A DNA stretch of 54,499 nt from Vogesella fluminis (lineage in GTDB: Bacteria > Pseudomonadota > Gammaproteobacteria > Burkholderiales > Chromobacteriaceae): the NCBI RefSeq assembly GCF_014652335.1, contig NZ_BMYP01000021.1:997-55495 (forward strand), in the 5' to 3' direction. Of the stretch, positions 41,037-48,908 are shown piece after piece. The notes under the pieces were generated by a model, which ran no database searches, was not told the DNA's origin, and was given only the letters and a program-made list of their open reading frames with translations. Position 1 is the first letter of the stretch. Each line of letters starts with the position of its first letter. The translations under genes and the position numbers were made by a program.

Positions 41037-41672
41037 ATGAAAAACATCGTAATCCTGATCTCCGGCCGTGGCTCCAACATGCAGGCCATCGTCGATGCCG
41101 ACATCCCCGGCGCCCGCATTGCCGCGGTGATCGCCAACCGTCCCGATGCCGCTGGCCTCGCCTGGGCGGCATCGCGCGGCATCGCCACCGTCGGTCTGGA
41201 TCACAAGCAGTTCGCCAGCCGCGAAGCCTTTGACGAAAGGTTGGCCGCAGAAATCGACGCCTTCGCCCCTGATCTCGTGGTACTGGCCGGCTTCATGCGC
41301 ATCCTGACGCCGGCGTTCACCGCGCGTTACGAGGGGCGGATGCTGAACATCCATCCGTCGCTGCTGCCGTCCTTTCCCGGCCTGCATACCCACCAGCGCG
41401 CCATCGACATGGGCTGCAAGGTGGCCGGCTGCACCGTGCACTTCGTCACCGCCGAGCTGGACCACGGCCCGATCGTGGCGCAGGCGGTGGTGCCGGTGCT
41501 GGACGACGATACCGAGACCACCTTGGCCGCACGCGTGCTGCAGCAGGAGCACCGGTTGTATCCGGAAGCAGTGCGCCGCTTTGCCGCCGGCGAGCTGCAG
41601 ATCCGCAACGGTCGCATCGGCGGTGTCGACGCCGCCGCCGCCGGCCTCGCGCTGCAGGTGCCGGTACTCTGA
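41037..41672 (+). CDS. purN: Phosphoribosylglycinamide formyltransferase
   Basis: A 211-residue folate-dependent GAR transformylase, step 3 of purine synthesis. LISGRGSNMQAIVDA binds the substrate phosphate; the catalytic Asn-His pair is in MLNIHPSLLPSFPGLHTHQRA, and the Asp in AELDHGPIVAQA. Length equals E. coli PurN (212). A DUF3108 gene follows after 2 bases. It contains a full dispersed repeat. Confidence 0.96.
   Translation: MKNIVILISGRGSNMQAIVDADIPGARIAAVIANRPDAAGLAWAASRGIATVGLDHKQFASREAFDERLAAEIDAFAPDLVVLAGFMRILTPAFTARYEGRMLNIHPSLLPSFPGLHTHQRAIDMGCKVAGCTVHFVTAELDHGPIVAQAVVPVLDDDTETTLAARVLQQEHRLYPEAVRRFAAGELQIRNGRIGGVDAAAAGLALQVPVL
41237..41249 (+). repeat. Dispersed repeat, single copy in purN
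   Basis: AAGGTTGGCCGCA; coding GAA AGG TTG GCC GCA GAA (E-R-L-A-A-E). AGG and TTG are unusual for this gene. Confidence 0.9.
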
Positions 41673-41674
41673 GC

Positions 41675-42796
41675 ATGATGCCCGCGCGGCGGCGCTGGCG
41701 GGGGCCGTTGTTGCTGGCGCTGCTGGCGTCGCTGCTGCTGCACCTGTTGCTGTTCGGCGGCAGCCTGTTGTCTTTCGACAGCGCCGTGCCGGCAGAGGCG
41801 CCGCTGCGCAGGCTGACCATCTCGCTGCAGGCGATGGCGCCGGAGCAAGACGATGCCTCGGCGCCGGCGGCGGTGGCGCTTGGTATGGCTGCCGCCACCG
41901 AAGATGGCGAGGCGGCCGACGCCTCGGCGCCGCGGCCAGCCAGGCCCGTCAAGGCCGTCAAGGCCAAGCCGGCGCCGGCGCCTGCCAGGCCGGTCGCCGC
42001 GTCGCCCGCGCTGCCGCACTCGGCGGCAACGGTGGCGCAGGCCGGTAGTGATGGCCACGCGGTCGAGGCGTCGGCACCGGCGGCGGCAGTCGCGCCATCG
42101 GGCGCCGAGCACGGCGAGCCGGCCGCGCCGAAGCCGGCGCGCTTTCCCGATGCGGCGCGGCTGGAGTACGCGCTGCTGAGCAGTGGCCTGCCGCTGGGGC
42201 GCGGCGAGATGAACTGGCAGCGCAGCGGCGGCGACTACCGCATCGTCACCACGGTCAAGCCGCTGATCGGCCCGACGCTGCGCTACGAGGTGCACGGCGA
42301 GCTTGGCCGCAACGGCCTGCAGCCGCAGCGCTTCAGTGCCAGCCGCAACGATGCGCCGCGCGAATACGCCCGCTTCGACTGGGCCGGTGGCGTGCTCGAC
42401 TACGGCGACAAGGAGGCGAAACAGGCGCCGCTGCAACCGGGCGCGCTGGACTGGCTGAGCCTCGCCTTTGAGCTGGGCTTGCACGGCGAGCAGCCGGGTG
42501 CAGCGACGCGGCAGGTGACCACCGGCAAGAAGGTGTACCAGTTTGCGCTGCAACTGGCCGGTGAGACGGATTTCGAGGTGGAGGGCGGCACGCTGCGTGC
42601 AGTGGTGCTGCGCGCCCGCAACGACAAGGATTTGATCGAGTTCTGGCTGGCGCCGGAGTTTGCCAATCTGCCCATCCGCATCATGCGGGTGGATAACGAC
42701 AAGCGCTTTGAATTGCGCGCGACACTGATTGAATTTAACGGTGCGGTAGTGTGGACACCACCGCCACCCCAAAGGTCTAGTAAACATGAAAATTAA
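41675..42796 (+). CDS. DUF3108 domain-containing envelope protein
   Basis: A 373-residue protein. An N-terminal membrane segment (about 11-32, LLLALLASLLLHLLLFGG) is followed by a TonB-like linker rich in Ala, Pro and Lys (about 55-150) and a C-terminal DUF3108 domain (about 160-360, RLEYALLSSGLPLGRGEMNW onward). DUF3108 is thought to be periplasmic and beta-rich; no function is established. Its gene lies 2 bases after purN and overlaps the following methyltransferase gene by 11 bases, so all three may be one transcript. Confidence 0.82.
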   Translation: MMPARRRWRGPLLLALLASLLLHLLLFGGSLLSFDSAVPAEAPLRRLTISLQAMAPEQDDASAPAAVALGMAAATEDGEAADASAPRPARPVKAVKAKPAPAPARPVAASPALPHSAATVAQAGSDGHAVEASAPAAAVAPSGAEHGEPAAPKPARFPDAARLEYALLSSGLPLGRGEMNWQRSGGDYRIVTTVKPLIGPTLRYEVHGELGRNGLQPQRFSASRNDAPREYARFDWAGGVLDYGDKEAKQAPLQPGALDWLSLAFELGLHGEQPGAATRQVTTGKKVYQFALQLAGETDFEVEGGTLRAVVLRARNDKDLIEFWLAPEFANLPIRIMRVDNDKRFELRATLIEFNGAVVWTPPPPQRSSKHEN

Positions 42797-44087
42797 CCTG
42801 CAGCAATTCAACCAGATCGAACAGGTACTGTTCGCGATGGTGAAGTTCGACCGCCCGGCCGATGCCGTGCTCACCGCCCACTTCCGTGCCAACAGCAAGC
42901 TGGGCGCCACCGATCGCCACCTGATCGCGGAAACCGCCTTCGCCTGCCTGCGCCACCTGGAAACGCTGCGCGCGCTGTGCGGCCAACGTGCCAACACCCG
43001 CAAGCTGGCGCTGGCCACGCTGGTGCGCATCGGCGGCGCCAACCTGCGCGAGTTGGACGGCATCATCAAGGAAACCGAGCGCGAATGGCTGTCGTCGCTG
43101 AAGGGTGCGCCGCTGCCGGACACGCTGACCGCGCGTGCGGCGCTGCCGCAGTGGGTACTGGACCTGCTGCCCGCGATGCCGGAAGAAGACGTGGTGGCGT
43201 TGGGCAAGGGCCTGGCCTCCGCCGCGCCGCTGGATATCCGCGTCAACACCCTCAAGCTGAAGCGTGACGACGCGCTGGTACAGCTGCAGGATTCCGGCAT
43301 CGCCTGCGAGGCAACACCGTACTCGCCGATCGGCATCCGCCTGAAGGGCAAGCCGTCGCTGGTCAAGCACCCGCTGTTCGTCGGCGGCGCCATCGAGGTG
43401 CAGGACGAGGGCAGCCAGCTGCTGGGCCTGCTCACTGGTGCCCGCCGTGGCGAAATGGTGGTCGACTTCTGCGCCGGCGCCGGTGGCAAGACCCTGCTGC
43501 TGGGCGCGCAGATGGCCTCCACCGGCCGCCTGTACGCGTTCGACGTGTCGGAAAAACGCCTCGCCAACTTCAAGCCGCGCATGGCGCGCTCCGGCCTGTC
43601 CAACGTCAACACCACGCTGATCGCGCACGAGAACGACACCAAGGTGAAGCGTCTGGCCGGCAAGGCCGATCGCGTGCTGGTCGATGCGCCGTGCTCCGGC
43701 CTTGGCACCCTGCGCCGCAATCCTGACCTCAAGTACCGCCAGAGCGCGGACAGCGTGGCCGAGCTCAACGCCAAGCAGCAGTCCATCCTCGCCTCTGCCG
43801 CGCGGCTGGTGAAGGCCGGCGGCCGGCTGGTGTACGCCACCTGCAGCCTGCTGCCGCAGGAAAACCAGGCCATCGTCGAAGCCTTCCTCGCCGCCCATCC
43901 GGCATTCGAGCTGGTGCCAGCCAGCCAGGTGCTGGCCGAGCAGAAGATCGCGCTGGATACCGGCGACTATCTGGCGCTGCGTCCGCACCAGCACAATACC
44001 GACGGCTTCTTTGCCGCAGTATTGCAGCGCAAGGCCGGCGTGGCGGATGCCGCACTTGAGCCGAAAGCCGAAGCGGGGCTACAATAA
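42786..44087 (+). CDS. RsmB/NOP-family RNA cytosine-C5 methyltransferase
   Basis: A 433-residue SAM-dependent methyltransferase. A NusB-like helical N-terminus (about 1-135) precedes the catalytic domain with VVDFCAGAGGKTLLLGA (SAM loop), VLVDAPCSGLGTLRRNPDLK (motif IV Cys) and LVYATCSLLPQENQAIV (motif VI nucleophile Cys). Domain order and length match RsmB (m5C967 of 16S rRNA), though betaproteobacteria often hold a second RsmB-like paralogue beside a DUF3108 gene, so the exact target is open. The start overlaps the upstream gene by 11 bases. Confidence 0.87.
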   Translation: MKINLQQFNQIEQVLFAMVKFDRPADAVLTAHFRANSKLGATDRHLIAETAFACLRHLETLRALCGQRANTRKLALATLVRIGGANLRELDGIIKETEREWLSSLKGAPLPDTLTARAALPQWVLDLLPAMPEEDVVALGKGLASAAPLDIRVNTLKLKRDDALVQLQDSGIACEATPYSPIGIRLKGKPSLVKHPLFVGGAIEVQDEGSQLLGLLTGARRGEMVVDFCAGAGGKTLLLGAQMASTGRLYAFDVSEKRLANFKPRMARSGLSNVNTTLIAHENDTKVKRLAGKADRVLVDAPCSGLGTLRRNPDLKYRQSADSVAELNAKQQSILASAARLVKAGGRLVYATCSLLPQENQAIVEAFLAAHPAFELVPASQVLAEQKIALDTGDYLALRPHQHNTDGFFAAVLQRKAGVADAALEPKAEAGLQ

Positions 44088-44141
44088 CCCATTGATTTAG
44101 TCGGGTATGCGCCCGGCACGACCACTTGAAAGAGGAATACC

Positions 44142-44459
44142 ATGTCGATCCAGGACACCATCCGCCAGACCGTGACCGAAAACCCTGTCGTGCTTTTCAT
44201 GAAGGGCTCGGCACAGTTCCCGCAGTGCGGCTTTTCCGGCCGTGCGGTGCAGATCCTCAAGGCCTGTGGCGTGAACAACTTCGCCACTGTTGACGTGCTG
44301 GCCGATCCGGAAGTGCGCCAGGGCATCAAGGATTACTCCAACTGGCCGACCATTCCGCAGCTGTACGTCAACGGCGAGTTTGTCGGCGGTTCCGACATCA
44401 TGTACGAGATGTACCAGTCCGGCGAACTGCAGGAAGTGCTGAAAGACCTGGCCAACTAA
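44142..44459 (+). CDS. grxD: Monothiol glutaredoxin (Grx4/GrxD type)
   Basis: A 105-residue CGFS-type glutaredoxin. The active site [16 protein letters not shown] puts the single Cys at residue 29; [20 protein letters not shown] binds glutathione. These proteins carry 2Fe-2S clusters with a partner or BolA and hand them to client proteins. Usual members read [12 protein letters not shown], so Thr-Pro to Ser-Ala is a small change. AGAGGAA precedes the ATG. Confidence 0.95.
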   Translation: MSIQDTIRQTVTENPVVLFMKGSAQFPQCGFSGRAVQILKACGVNNFATVDVLADPEVRQGIKDYSNWPTIPQLYVNGEFVGGSDIMYEMYQSGELQEVLKDLAN

Positions 44460-44479
44460 GCCGCGTCTGCTTCGCTCCG

Positions 44480-44516
44480 ACAGCCCGTGTGCCCCGCGCC
44501 ACGGGCTGTTTTGTTT
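44480..44516 (+). terminator. Rho-independent terminator of grxD
   Basis: ACAGCCCGTG/CACGGGCTGT, 10 bp with a 10-base loop, followed by TTTGTTT, 20 bases after the stop. Confidence 0.88.
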
Positions 44517-44563
44517 GGACGGGGGCCGGAGAGCCGCGTACAGCGGGGCGTTTGAAATGATTG

Positions 44564-44569
44564 TATAAT
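44564..44569 (+). promoter_or_regulatory. Probable -10 element of upp
   Basis: TATAAT, a consensus -10, 117 bases before the upp start, leaving a long leader. The region 17 bases upstream is not a good -35. Confidence 0.5.
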
Positions 44570-44588
44570 CTTGCCCCATACCTCACGC

Positions 44589-44664
44589 CTGCACCGCCTG
44601 GTGCAGCCGGTTTTATCGATTACCGAAAGCGGTTTGCCGGGACCTGGTTCCGGGGCCGCTTTTT
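44589..44664 (+). promoter_or_regulatory. upp leader with two hairpins, the second attenuator-like
   Basis: Hairpin 1: CTGCACC/GGTGCAG (44589-44606). Hairpin 2: AGCGG/CCGCT closing a nested CCGGGAC/GTTCCGG stem (44628-44660), ending in TTTTT (44660-44664), 22 bases before the upp ATG. The grxD terminator lies 70 bases earlier, so this is a separate leader element. It looks like transcription attenuation of uracil salvage; the controlling signal is not visible. Confidence 0.55.
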
Positions 44665-44685
44665 GCCAAGGTCTGGGATCCTGCC

Positions 44686-45318
44686 ATGAACATTACCGTC
44701 GTCAATCATCCCCTGGTGCAGCACAAGCTCGGCCTGCTGCGCGAGGGCGACATCAGTACCATGAAATTCCGCCTGCTGACCCAGGAGCTGGCGCGCCTGC
44801 TGGCTTATGAAGCCACCCGCGATTTTGAACTGGAGCCGGTGACCATCGAAGGCTGGTGCGGCCCGATCGACGTGCAGCAGATCAAGGGCAAGAAAGTGAC
44901 CGTGGTGCCCATCCTGCGCGCCGGCATCGGCATGCTGGACGGCGTGCTTGATCTGGTGCCGTCGGCCAAGATCAGCGTGGTCGGCCTCGCGCGCAACGAG
45001 GAAACGTTGGAGCCGGTGTCCTACTTCGAGAAATTCGTCGGCAACCTCGACGAGCGCATTGCCATGATCATCGACCCGATGCTGGCCACCGGCGGCTCGC
45101 TGATCGCCACCATCGACCTGCTCAAGCGCAACGGCTGCAAGCAGATCAAGGCGGTGGTGATGGTGGCGGCGCCGGAAGGCGTCAAGGCCGTCAACGACGC
45201 CCATCCGGACGTGCAGATCGTGGCCGCGTCGCTGGACAGCCACCTCAACGAACACGGCTACATCATCCCGGGCCTCGGCGACGCCGGCGACAAGATCTTC
45301 GGTACCAAACACGCCTGA
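44686..45318 (+). CDS. upp: Uracil phosphoribosyltransferase
   Basis: A 210-residue UPRTase converting uracil and PRPP to [25 protein letters not shown] and the PRPP loop [18 protein letters not shown] are diagnostic; the C-terminal [17 protein letters not shown] binds uracil. uraA follows after one unknown gene, as a salvage unit. Confidence 0.97.
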   Translation: MNITVVNHPLVQHKLGLLREGDISTMKFRLLTQELARLLAYEATRDFELEPVTIEGWCGPIDVQQIKGKKVTVVPILRAGIGMLDGVLDLVPSAKISVVGLARNEETLEPVSYFEKFVGNLDERIAMIIDPMLATGGSLIATIDLLKRNGCKQIKAVVMVAAPEGVKAVNDAHPDVQIVAASLDSHLNEHGYIIPGLGDAGDKIFGTKHA

Positions 45319-45336
45319 TGAGCCGTTGCCGCCGGC

Positions 45337-45350
45337 TTGCGGCCAACCTT
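45337..45350 (-). repeat. Dispersed repeat, single copy after upp
   Basis: Exact TTGCGGCCAACCTT, 19 bases after the upp stop and 11 before the next start. It overlaps the space where the next ribosome-binding site begins. Confidence 0.9.
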
Positions 45351-45360
45351 GCGCGGGGGA

Positions 45361-46017
45361 ATGTCGATGCAGCACAACGCCTACCAACAGCTGGAGCATG
45401 ATTTCCTGTTGCGCTTCCCGCACGGCCTGCAGGACGAGGCGTGGCTGGCGCTGTGCAAGAAGCACCGCGGCATCGACCGCGTGCTGCAACTGTGCCGTGA
45501 CGGTCTGGGCGAGCCACAGCTGCGCGCCGCCATCGACAGCGGCAATACGGCGGCGGTGATCGACTGCTGCCGCCAGATCGTCGCCCGCTGCACCACGGTC
45601 AGCACCTTCGAGCGCATGGCCTTCCGCAATTACCTGGCGTTCAGCGACGTGCACCGCCCGTTCGTGGCGGCGCTGTATGCGCTGCTGTACCGCTTTGACG
45701 AAACCAGCTTTGCCGATTTCGTCGACGTGCTGCAGCTGTGCCGTCACGACAACGGCAAGGCCAATGCCGCCAAGTGGCCGCTGGTGAGCTGCTTTCTCGC
45801 CTACAGCGATCCGCAACGCCACGTGTGCATCAAGCCGACCACCATCAAAAGGTTGGCCGCACGGCTGGATGCCGACATCGCCTACCGGGCGTTGCCCAAT
45901 TACGACACCTACTGCCGGGTGCAGGCGATGGTGCAGCAGTTCCGTGCGCGCAGCACGCTGGCGGCGGGGCAGGACAACATCATCGCCCAGGCGATCATGT
46001 ATTGCGCGGCGGCCTGA
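45361..46017 (+). CDS. Conserved-looking protein of unknown function between upp and uraA
   Basis: A 218-residue soluble protein starting MSMQHNAYQQLEHDFLLRFP, with no signal or membrane segment. It is mostly helical, with a Cys-containing middle (VIDCCRQIVARC) and a C-terminal stretch KPTTIKRLAARLDADIAYRALPN that looks conserved. I cannot assign a family. GGGGGA is 1-6 bases before ATG 45361, a tight spacing. Position between upp and uraA suggests transcription with pyrimidine salvage but says nothing certain about function. Confidence 0.7.
   Translation: MSMQHNAYQQLEHDFLLRFPHGLQDEAWLALCKKHRGIDRVLQLCRDGLGEPQLRAAIDSGNTAAVIDCCRQIVARCTTVSTFERMAFRNYLAFSDVHRPFVAALYALLYRFDETSFADFVDVLQLCRHDNGKANAAKWPLVSCFLAYSDPQRHVCIKPTTIKRLAARLDADIAYRALPNYDTYCRVQAMVQQFRARSTLAAGQDNIIAQAIMYCAAA
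45849..45861 (+). repeat. Dispersed repeat, single copy in the unknown gene
   Basis: AAGGTTGGCCGCA; coding AAA AGG TTG GCC GCA CGG (K-R-L-A-A-R). Confidence 0.9.
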
Positions 46018-46067
46018 GGCGCCGGCCGCGTGGCGCACGATTTCAACAACAATAAGGAAAACACAGC

Positions 46068-47312
46068 ATGTTTCAACAACTGAAGACGGCGGTATCTGGT
46101 GCCCAGATCCTGTTCGTCGCTTTCGGCGCGCTGGTGCTGGTGCCGCTCTTGACCGGCCTCAATCCGGCGATGGCGCTGCTGGGCGCCGGGGTCGGCACGC
46201 TGGTGTTCCAGCTGTGCACCGGCCGCCAGGTGCCGATCTTCCTCGGCTCCTCGTTCGCCTTCATCGGCCCCATCATCTACTCGATGCAGACCTGGGGGCA
46301 GGGCGCCACCATGTTCGGCCTGTTCTGCGCCGGTTTCATGTACTTCGTGTTCGCCGCCATCGTGCGCTGGCGCGGCATGGCGATGGTCAATCGCCTGCTG
46401 CCGCCGGTGGTGATCGGGCCGGTGATCATGATCATCGGCCTGTCGGTGGCCAACGCCGCGTCGAACATGGCGATGGGCCGTGCCGGCGGCAACCAGGTGA
46501 TGCCGTACGAGACCTCGCTGCTGCTGGCGGCGGTGTCGCTGGCCACCACCATCGTGGTGTCGATCTTTGCGCGCGGCATGTTCAAGCTGGTGCCGATCCT
46601 GGCCGGTGTCACCGTCGGCTACATCGTGGCCGCCTTCATCGGCGTGGTGGACTTTGACAAGCTGGCCAACGCGCCGTGGTTCGTGGTGCCGGCCTTCGGC
46701 AGCATGGAGGTGAACTGGGCGGCGGCGCTGTTCATGTTGCCGGTGGCGATCGCCCCGGCTATCGAGCACATCGGCGGCGTGATGGCGATCGGTGGCGTGA
46801 CCGGCAAGGACTACACCAAGACCCCGGGCCTGCACCGCACCCTGGCCGGCGACGGCCTCGGCGTGTGCATCGCCGGTGCCATCGGCGGCCCGCCGGTGAC
46901 CACCTACGCCGAAGTGACCGGCGCGGTGATGATCACCCGCAACTTCAACCCGGTGGTGATGACGTGGGCGGCGCTATTCGCCATCGCCATGGCCTTCTTC
47001 GGCAAGTTCAACGCGCTGCTGCAGTCGATCCCGATGCCGGTGATGGGCGGCATCATGGTGCTGCTGTTCGGCACCATCGCCTCCATCGGCCTGAAGACGC
47101 TGATCGAGGCCAAGGTCGACCTGATGGAGCCGCGCAACCTGGTGATCATCTCGGTGGTGCTGACCTCCGGCATCGGCGGGCTGGCGCTGAAGTTCGGCAG
47201 CTTCGAGCTGGTCGGCGTCGGCCTGTGCTCGGTGCTGGCCATCGTGCTGAACCTGATCCTGCCGCTGCAGGCCGCCAGCCACGACGGCATCGTCGAAGGC
47301 CAGGATGTGTAG
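46068..47312 (+). CDS. uraA: Uracil permease (NCS2 family)
   Basis: A 414-residue inner-membrane proton symporter with about 14 helices. Family blocks are IFLGSSFAFIGPI (first beta-strand helix), APAIEHIGGVMAIG with the conserved Glu and His, and GGPPVTTYAEVTGAVMITRN. It imports uracil for Upp. AAGGAAA lies before the ATG. It ends in a repeat pair and then a strong bidirectional terminator. Confidence 0.95.
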   Translation: MFQQLKTAVSGAQILFVAFGALVLVPLLTGLNPAMALLGAGVGTLVFQLCTGRQVPIFLGSSFAFIGPIIYSMQTWGQGATMFGLFCAGFMYFVFAAIVRWRGMAMVNRLLPPVVIGPVIMIIGLSVANAASNMAMGRAGGNQVMPYETSLLLAAVSLATTIVVSIFARGMFKLVPILAGVTVGYIVAAFIGVVDFDKLANAPWFVVPAFGSMEVNWAAALFMLPVAIAPAIEHIGGVMAIGGVTGKDYTKTPGLHRTLAGDGLGVCIAGAIGGPPVTTYAEVTGAVMITRNFNPVVMTWAALFAIAMAFFGKFNALLQSIPMPVMGGIMVLLFGTIASIGLKTLIEAKVDLMEPRNLVIISVVLTSGIGGLALKFGSFELVGVGLCSVLAIVLNLILPLQAASHDGIVEGQDV

Positions 47313-47334
47313 ATACCGGTTCGTGTAGCAGCCC

Positions 47335-47363
47335 AGGGTTGGCCGCAGCCTGCGGCCAACCTT
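47335..47363. terminator. Inverted pair of the dispersed repeat after uraA
   Basis: AGGGTTGGCCGCA (47335-47347), GCC, TGCGGCCAACCTT (47351-47363), 22 bases after the uraA stop. It has one G-T mismatch in a 13-bp stem and no T-run. A standard terminator follows 50 bases later. Confidence 0.8.
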
Positions 47364-47410
47364 GGCGCATGACGCGCCGCGGGGGAGTGCCGCCGCGCGT
47401 TGCCATGAAA

Positions 47411-47437
47411 AAACCCGCCAGCAGTGGCGGGTTTTTT
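47411..47437. terminator. Bidirectional terminator between uraA and the DUF2322 gene
   Basis: AAACCCGCCA/TGGCGGGTTT with loop GCAG, seven T on the plus strand and six on the minus. It lies 14 bases from the minus-strand stop. Confidence 0.93.
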
Positions 47438-47451
47438 TGCGGCCGCGCGGA

Positions 47452-47784
47452 TCAGGCCTCGGCGCTGTCGTCCAGCACGATGCGCACGCGCAGGCCGGGC
47501 GCGTCCTGTTCGGCAATCGCCAGCAGGCGGTCGATATTGGGGTGCTTGCCGGGGTGGGCGCGGGCGTCGTCGGTGTGTTCGGCGTACAGCGCCAGGCCTT
47601 CGCGCGCCGCCGCCTTGTCGATGTGGCCGAAGCGTTTTACCAGCGCGTGATAGACGCGCACCGAGCCGGCGGTGCCCGGCTTGTTGTCGAGGCGTTGCAG
47701 CGGTTCGCCGGCGGCATCCAGCAGCATCAGCGCGGCAATGCCGTCGATGGTGGGCAGGGTGGCGAGAATGTCGGCAAATTTCAT
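47452..47784 (-). CDS. DUF2322 family protein
   Basis: A 110-residue protein; the central NKPGTAGSVRVYHALVKRFG and the block AAREGLALYAEHTDDARAHPGKHPNIDRLLAI are the DUF2322 signature. No function is known. ATG 47784 is used (GGAGC 9 bases upstream). It stands alone between two terminators and a divergent exporter operon. Confidence 0.85.
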   Translation of the reverse strand: MKFADILATLPTIDGIAALMLLDAAGEPLQRLDNKPGTAGSVRVYHALVKRFGHIDKAAAREGLALYAEHTDDARAHPGKHPNIDRLLAIAEQDAPGLRVRIVLDDSAEA

Positions 47785-47861
47785 GATGATCAAAGCTCCG
47801 TTGGCAAGATGTTTCGTAGAATGGAATCAGACCCTTCCTTCATTACCCGAGTTTACCCGAC

Positions 47862-48908
47862 ATGACGCGCCGCAAAATCCTGCTGTCCCTGTTTTTGCTG
47901 TTGCCGCTGCTGGCCGCCGGCTACTGGTGGTGGCGTCCGGCGACGGTGACGGTGGTGGCGCTTGAGGCGCAGGACGTGGTGCGCAGCGTGGTGACCAGCG
48001 GTCGCGTCGAGGCCAGCCGCCAGAGCCGGCTCGGCGCCACCATCGGCGGCCGGGTGGTGGCGACACCGGTGGCCAAGGGGCAGGCGGTGACCGCCGGCAC
48101 CGTGCTGCTGCAGCTGGAGCCGGAAGAGCTGCTGGCGCAATTGCAGCAGACCCGTGCCCAGCTGGAGGATGCCGGCCAGCAGCAGGCCGATGCCGAGCGC
48201 CAGTTGCAGCGCCAGCTGGCGCTGTTCCGCCAGGGCTTCGTCAGCCAGGCGGCGCTGGATGGCCAGCAGCGCGGCCGTGATCAGGCGCGGCTGCGGGTGG
48301 CGCAACTGCAGGCGCAGCTGGCGCAGTATCAGGCGCGGCTGGCGCAGGCGCAGATCCGCGCGCCGGCCGACGGCGTGCTGCTGGCGCGCGAGGTGGAGGT
48401 CGGCGACCTGCTCACCGCCGGCAGCACCAGACTCAGCTTTGCCGCCGCCGGCCCGAAACACGTGGTGCTGGATGTCGACGAACGCCAGTTGGCGCAACTG
48501 GCCGGCGGCCAGCCGGCGCTGATCGCGGCCGATGCCTTCCCGGCGCGGCGGGTGGCCGGCAAGGTTGGCCGCATCGCGGCGCAGGTGGATAAGGACCGCG
48601 GCACCTTGGAGGTGGAGGTGCTGCTGGGCGAGGACGGCGGCTTCCTGCTGCCGGGGATGACGGTGTCGGCGGAGATCGAGACCACTCGCTTGCGCCAGGT
48701 GCTGCTGCTGCCGGCCGAGGCGGTGAAGCGCGGCCAGGTGGCGCTGGTGCAGCACGGTCGCCTGCAGCTGCAGCCGGTGCAGGTTAGCGCGGTGGTAGAG
48801 GGCAAGGTGCAGATCCTGCAGGGGCTGCGCGCCGGCATGGCGGTGGTGACGCCATTTCCGTTGCTGGCGGCCGGCAGCCGCGTGCGCATCGTAGAGGCAG
48901 CGCCATGA
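47862..48908 (+). CDS. HlyD/MacA/DevB-type periplasmic adaptor of an ABC exporter
   Basis: A 348-residue membrane-fusion protein. An N-terminal membrane anchor (about 6-24, LLSLFLLLPLLAAGYWWW) is followed by split lipoyl halves (RQSRLGATIGGRVVATPVAKGQ and IRAPADGVLLAREVEVGD) around a coiled coil (about 85-160), then a beta-barrel. It links an inner-membrane ABC pair to an outer-membrane pore. The stop overlaps the permease start (ATGA). Adaptor-permease-ATPase order resembles devBCA. One dispersed repeat lies inside. Confidence 0.88.
   Translation: MTRRKILLSLFLLLPLLAAGYWWWRPATVTVVALEAQDVVRSVVTSGRVEASRQSRLGATIGGRVVATPVAKGQAVTAGTVLLQLEPEELLAQLQQTRAQLEDAGQQQADAERQLQRQLALFRQGFVSQAALDGQQRGRDQARLRVAQLQAQLAQYQARLAQAQIRAPADGVLLAREVEVGDLLTAGSTRLSFAAAGPKHVVLDVDERQLAQLAGGQPALIAADAFPARRVAGKVGRIAAQVDKDRGTLEVEVLLGEDGGFLLPGMTVSAEIETTRLRQVLLLPAEAVKRGQVALVQHGRLQLQPVQVSAVVEGKVQILQGLRAGMAVVTPFPLLAAGSRVRIVEAAP
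48561..48573 (+). repeat. Dispersed repeat, single copy in the adaptor gene
   Basis: AAGGTTGGCCGCA; coding AAG GTT GGC CGC ATC (K-V-G-R-I). Confidence 0.9.

Noticed and set aside
41327-43873. Very long open frame on the minus strand (about 848 codons)
   Set aside because: Lies opposite purN, the DUF3108 gene and the RsmB-like gene, which are clear homologues; its product is Arg/Pro/Ala-rich low-complexity sequence typical of GC-rich shadow frames.
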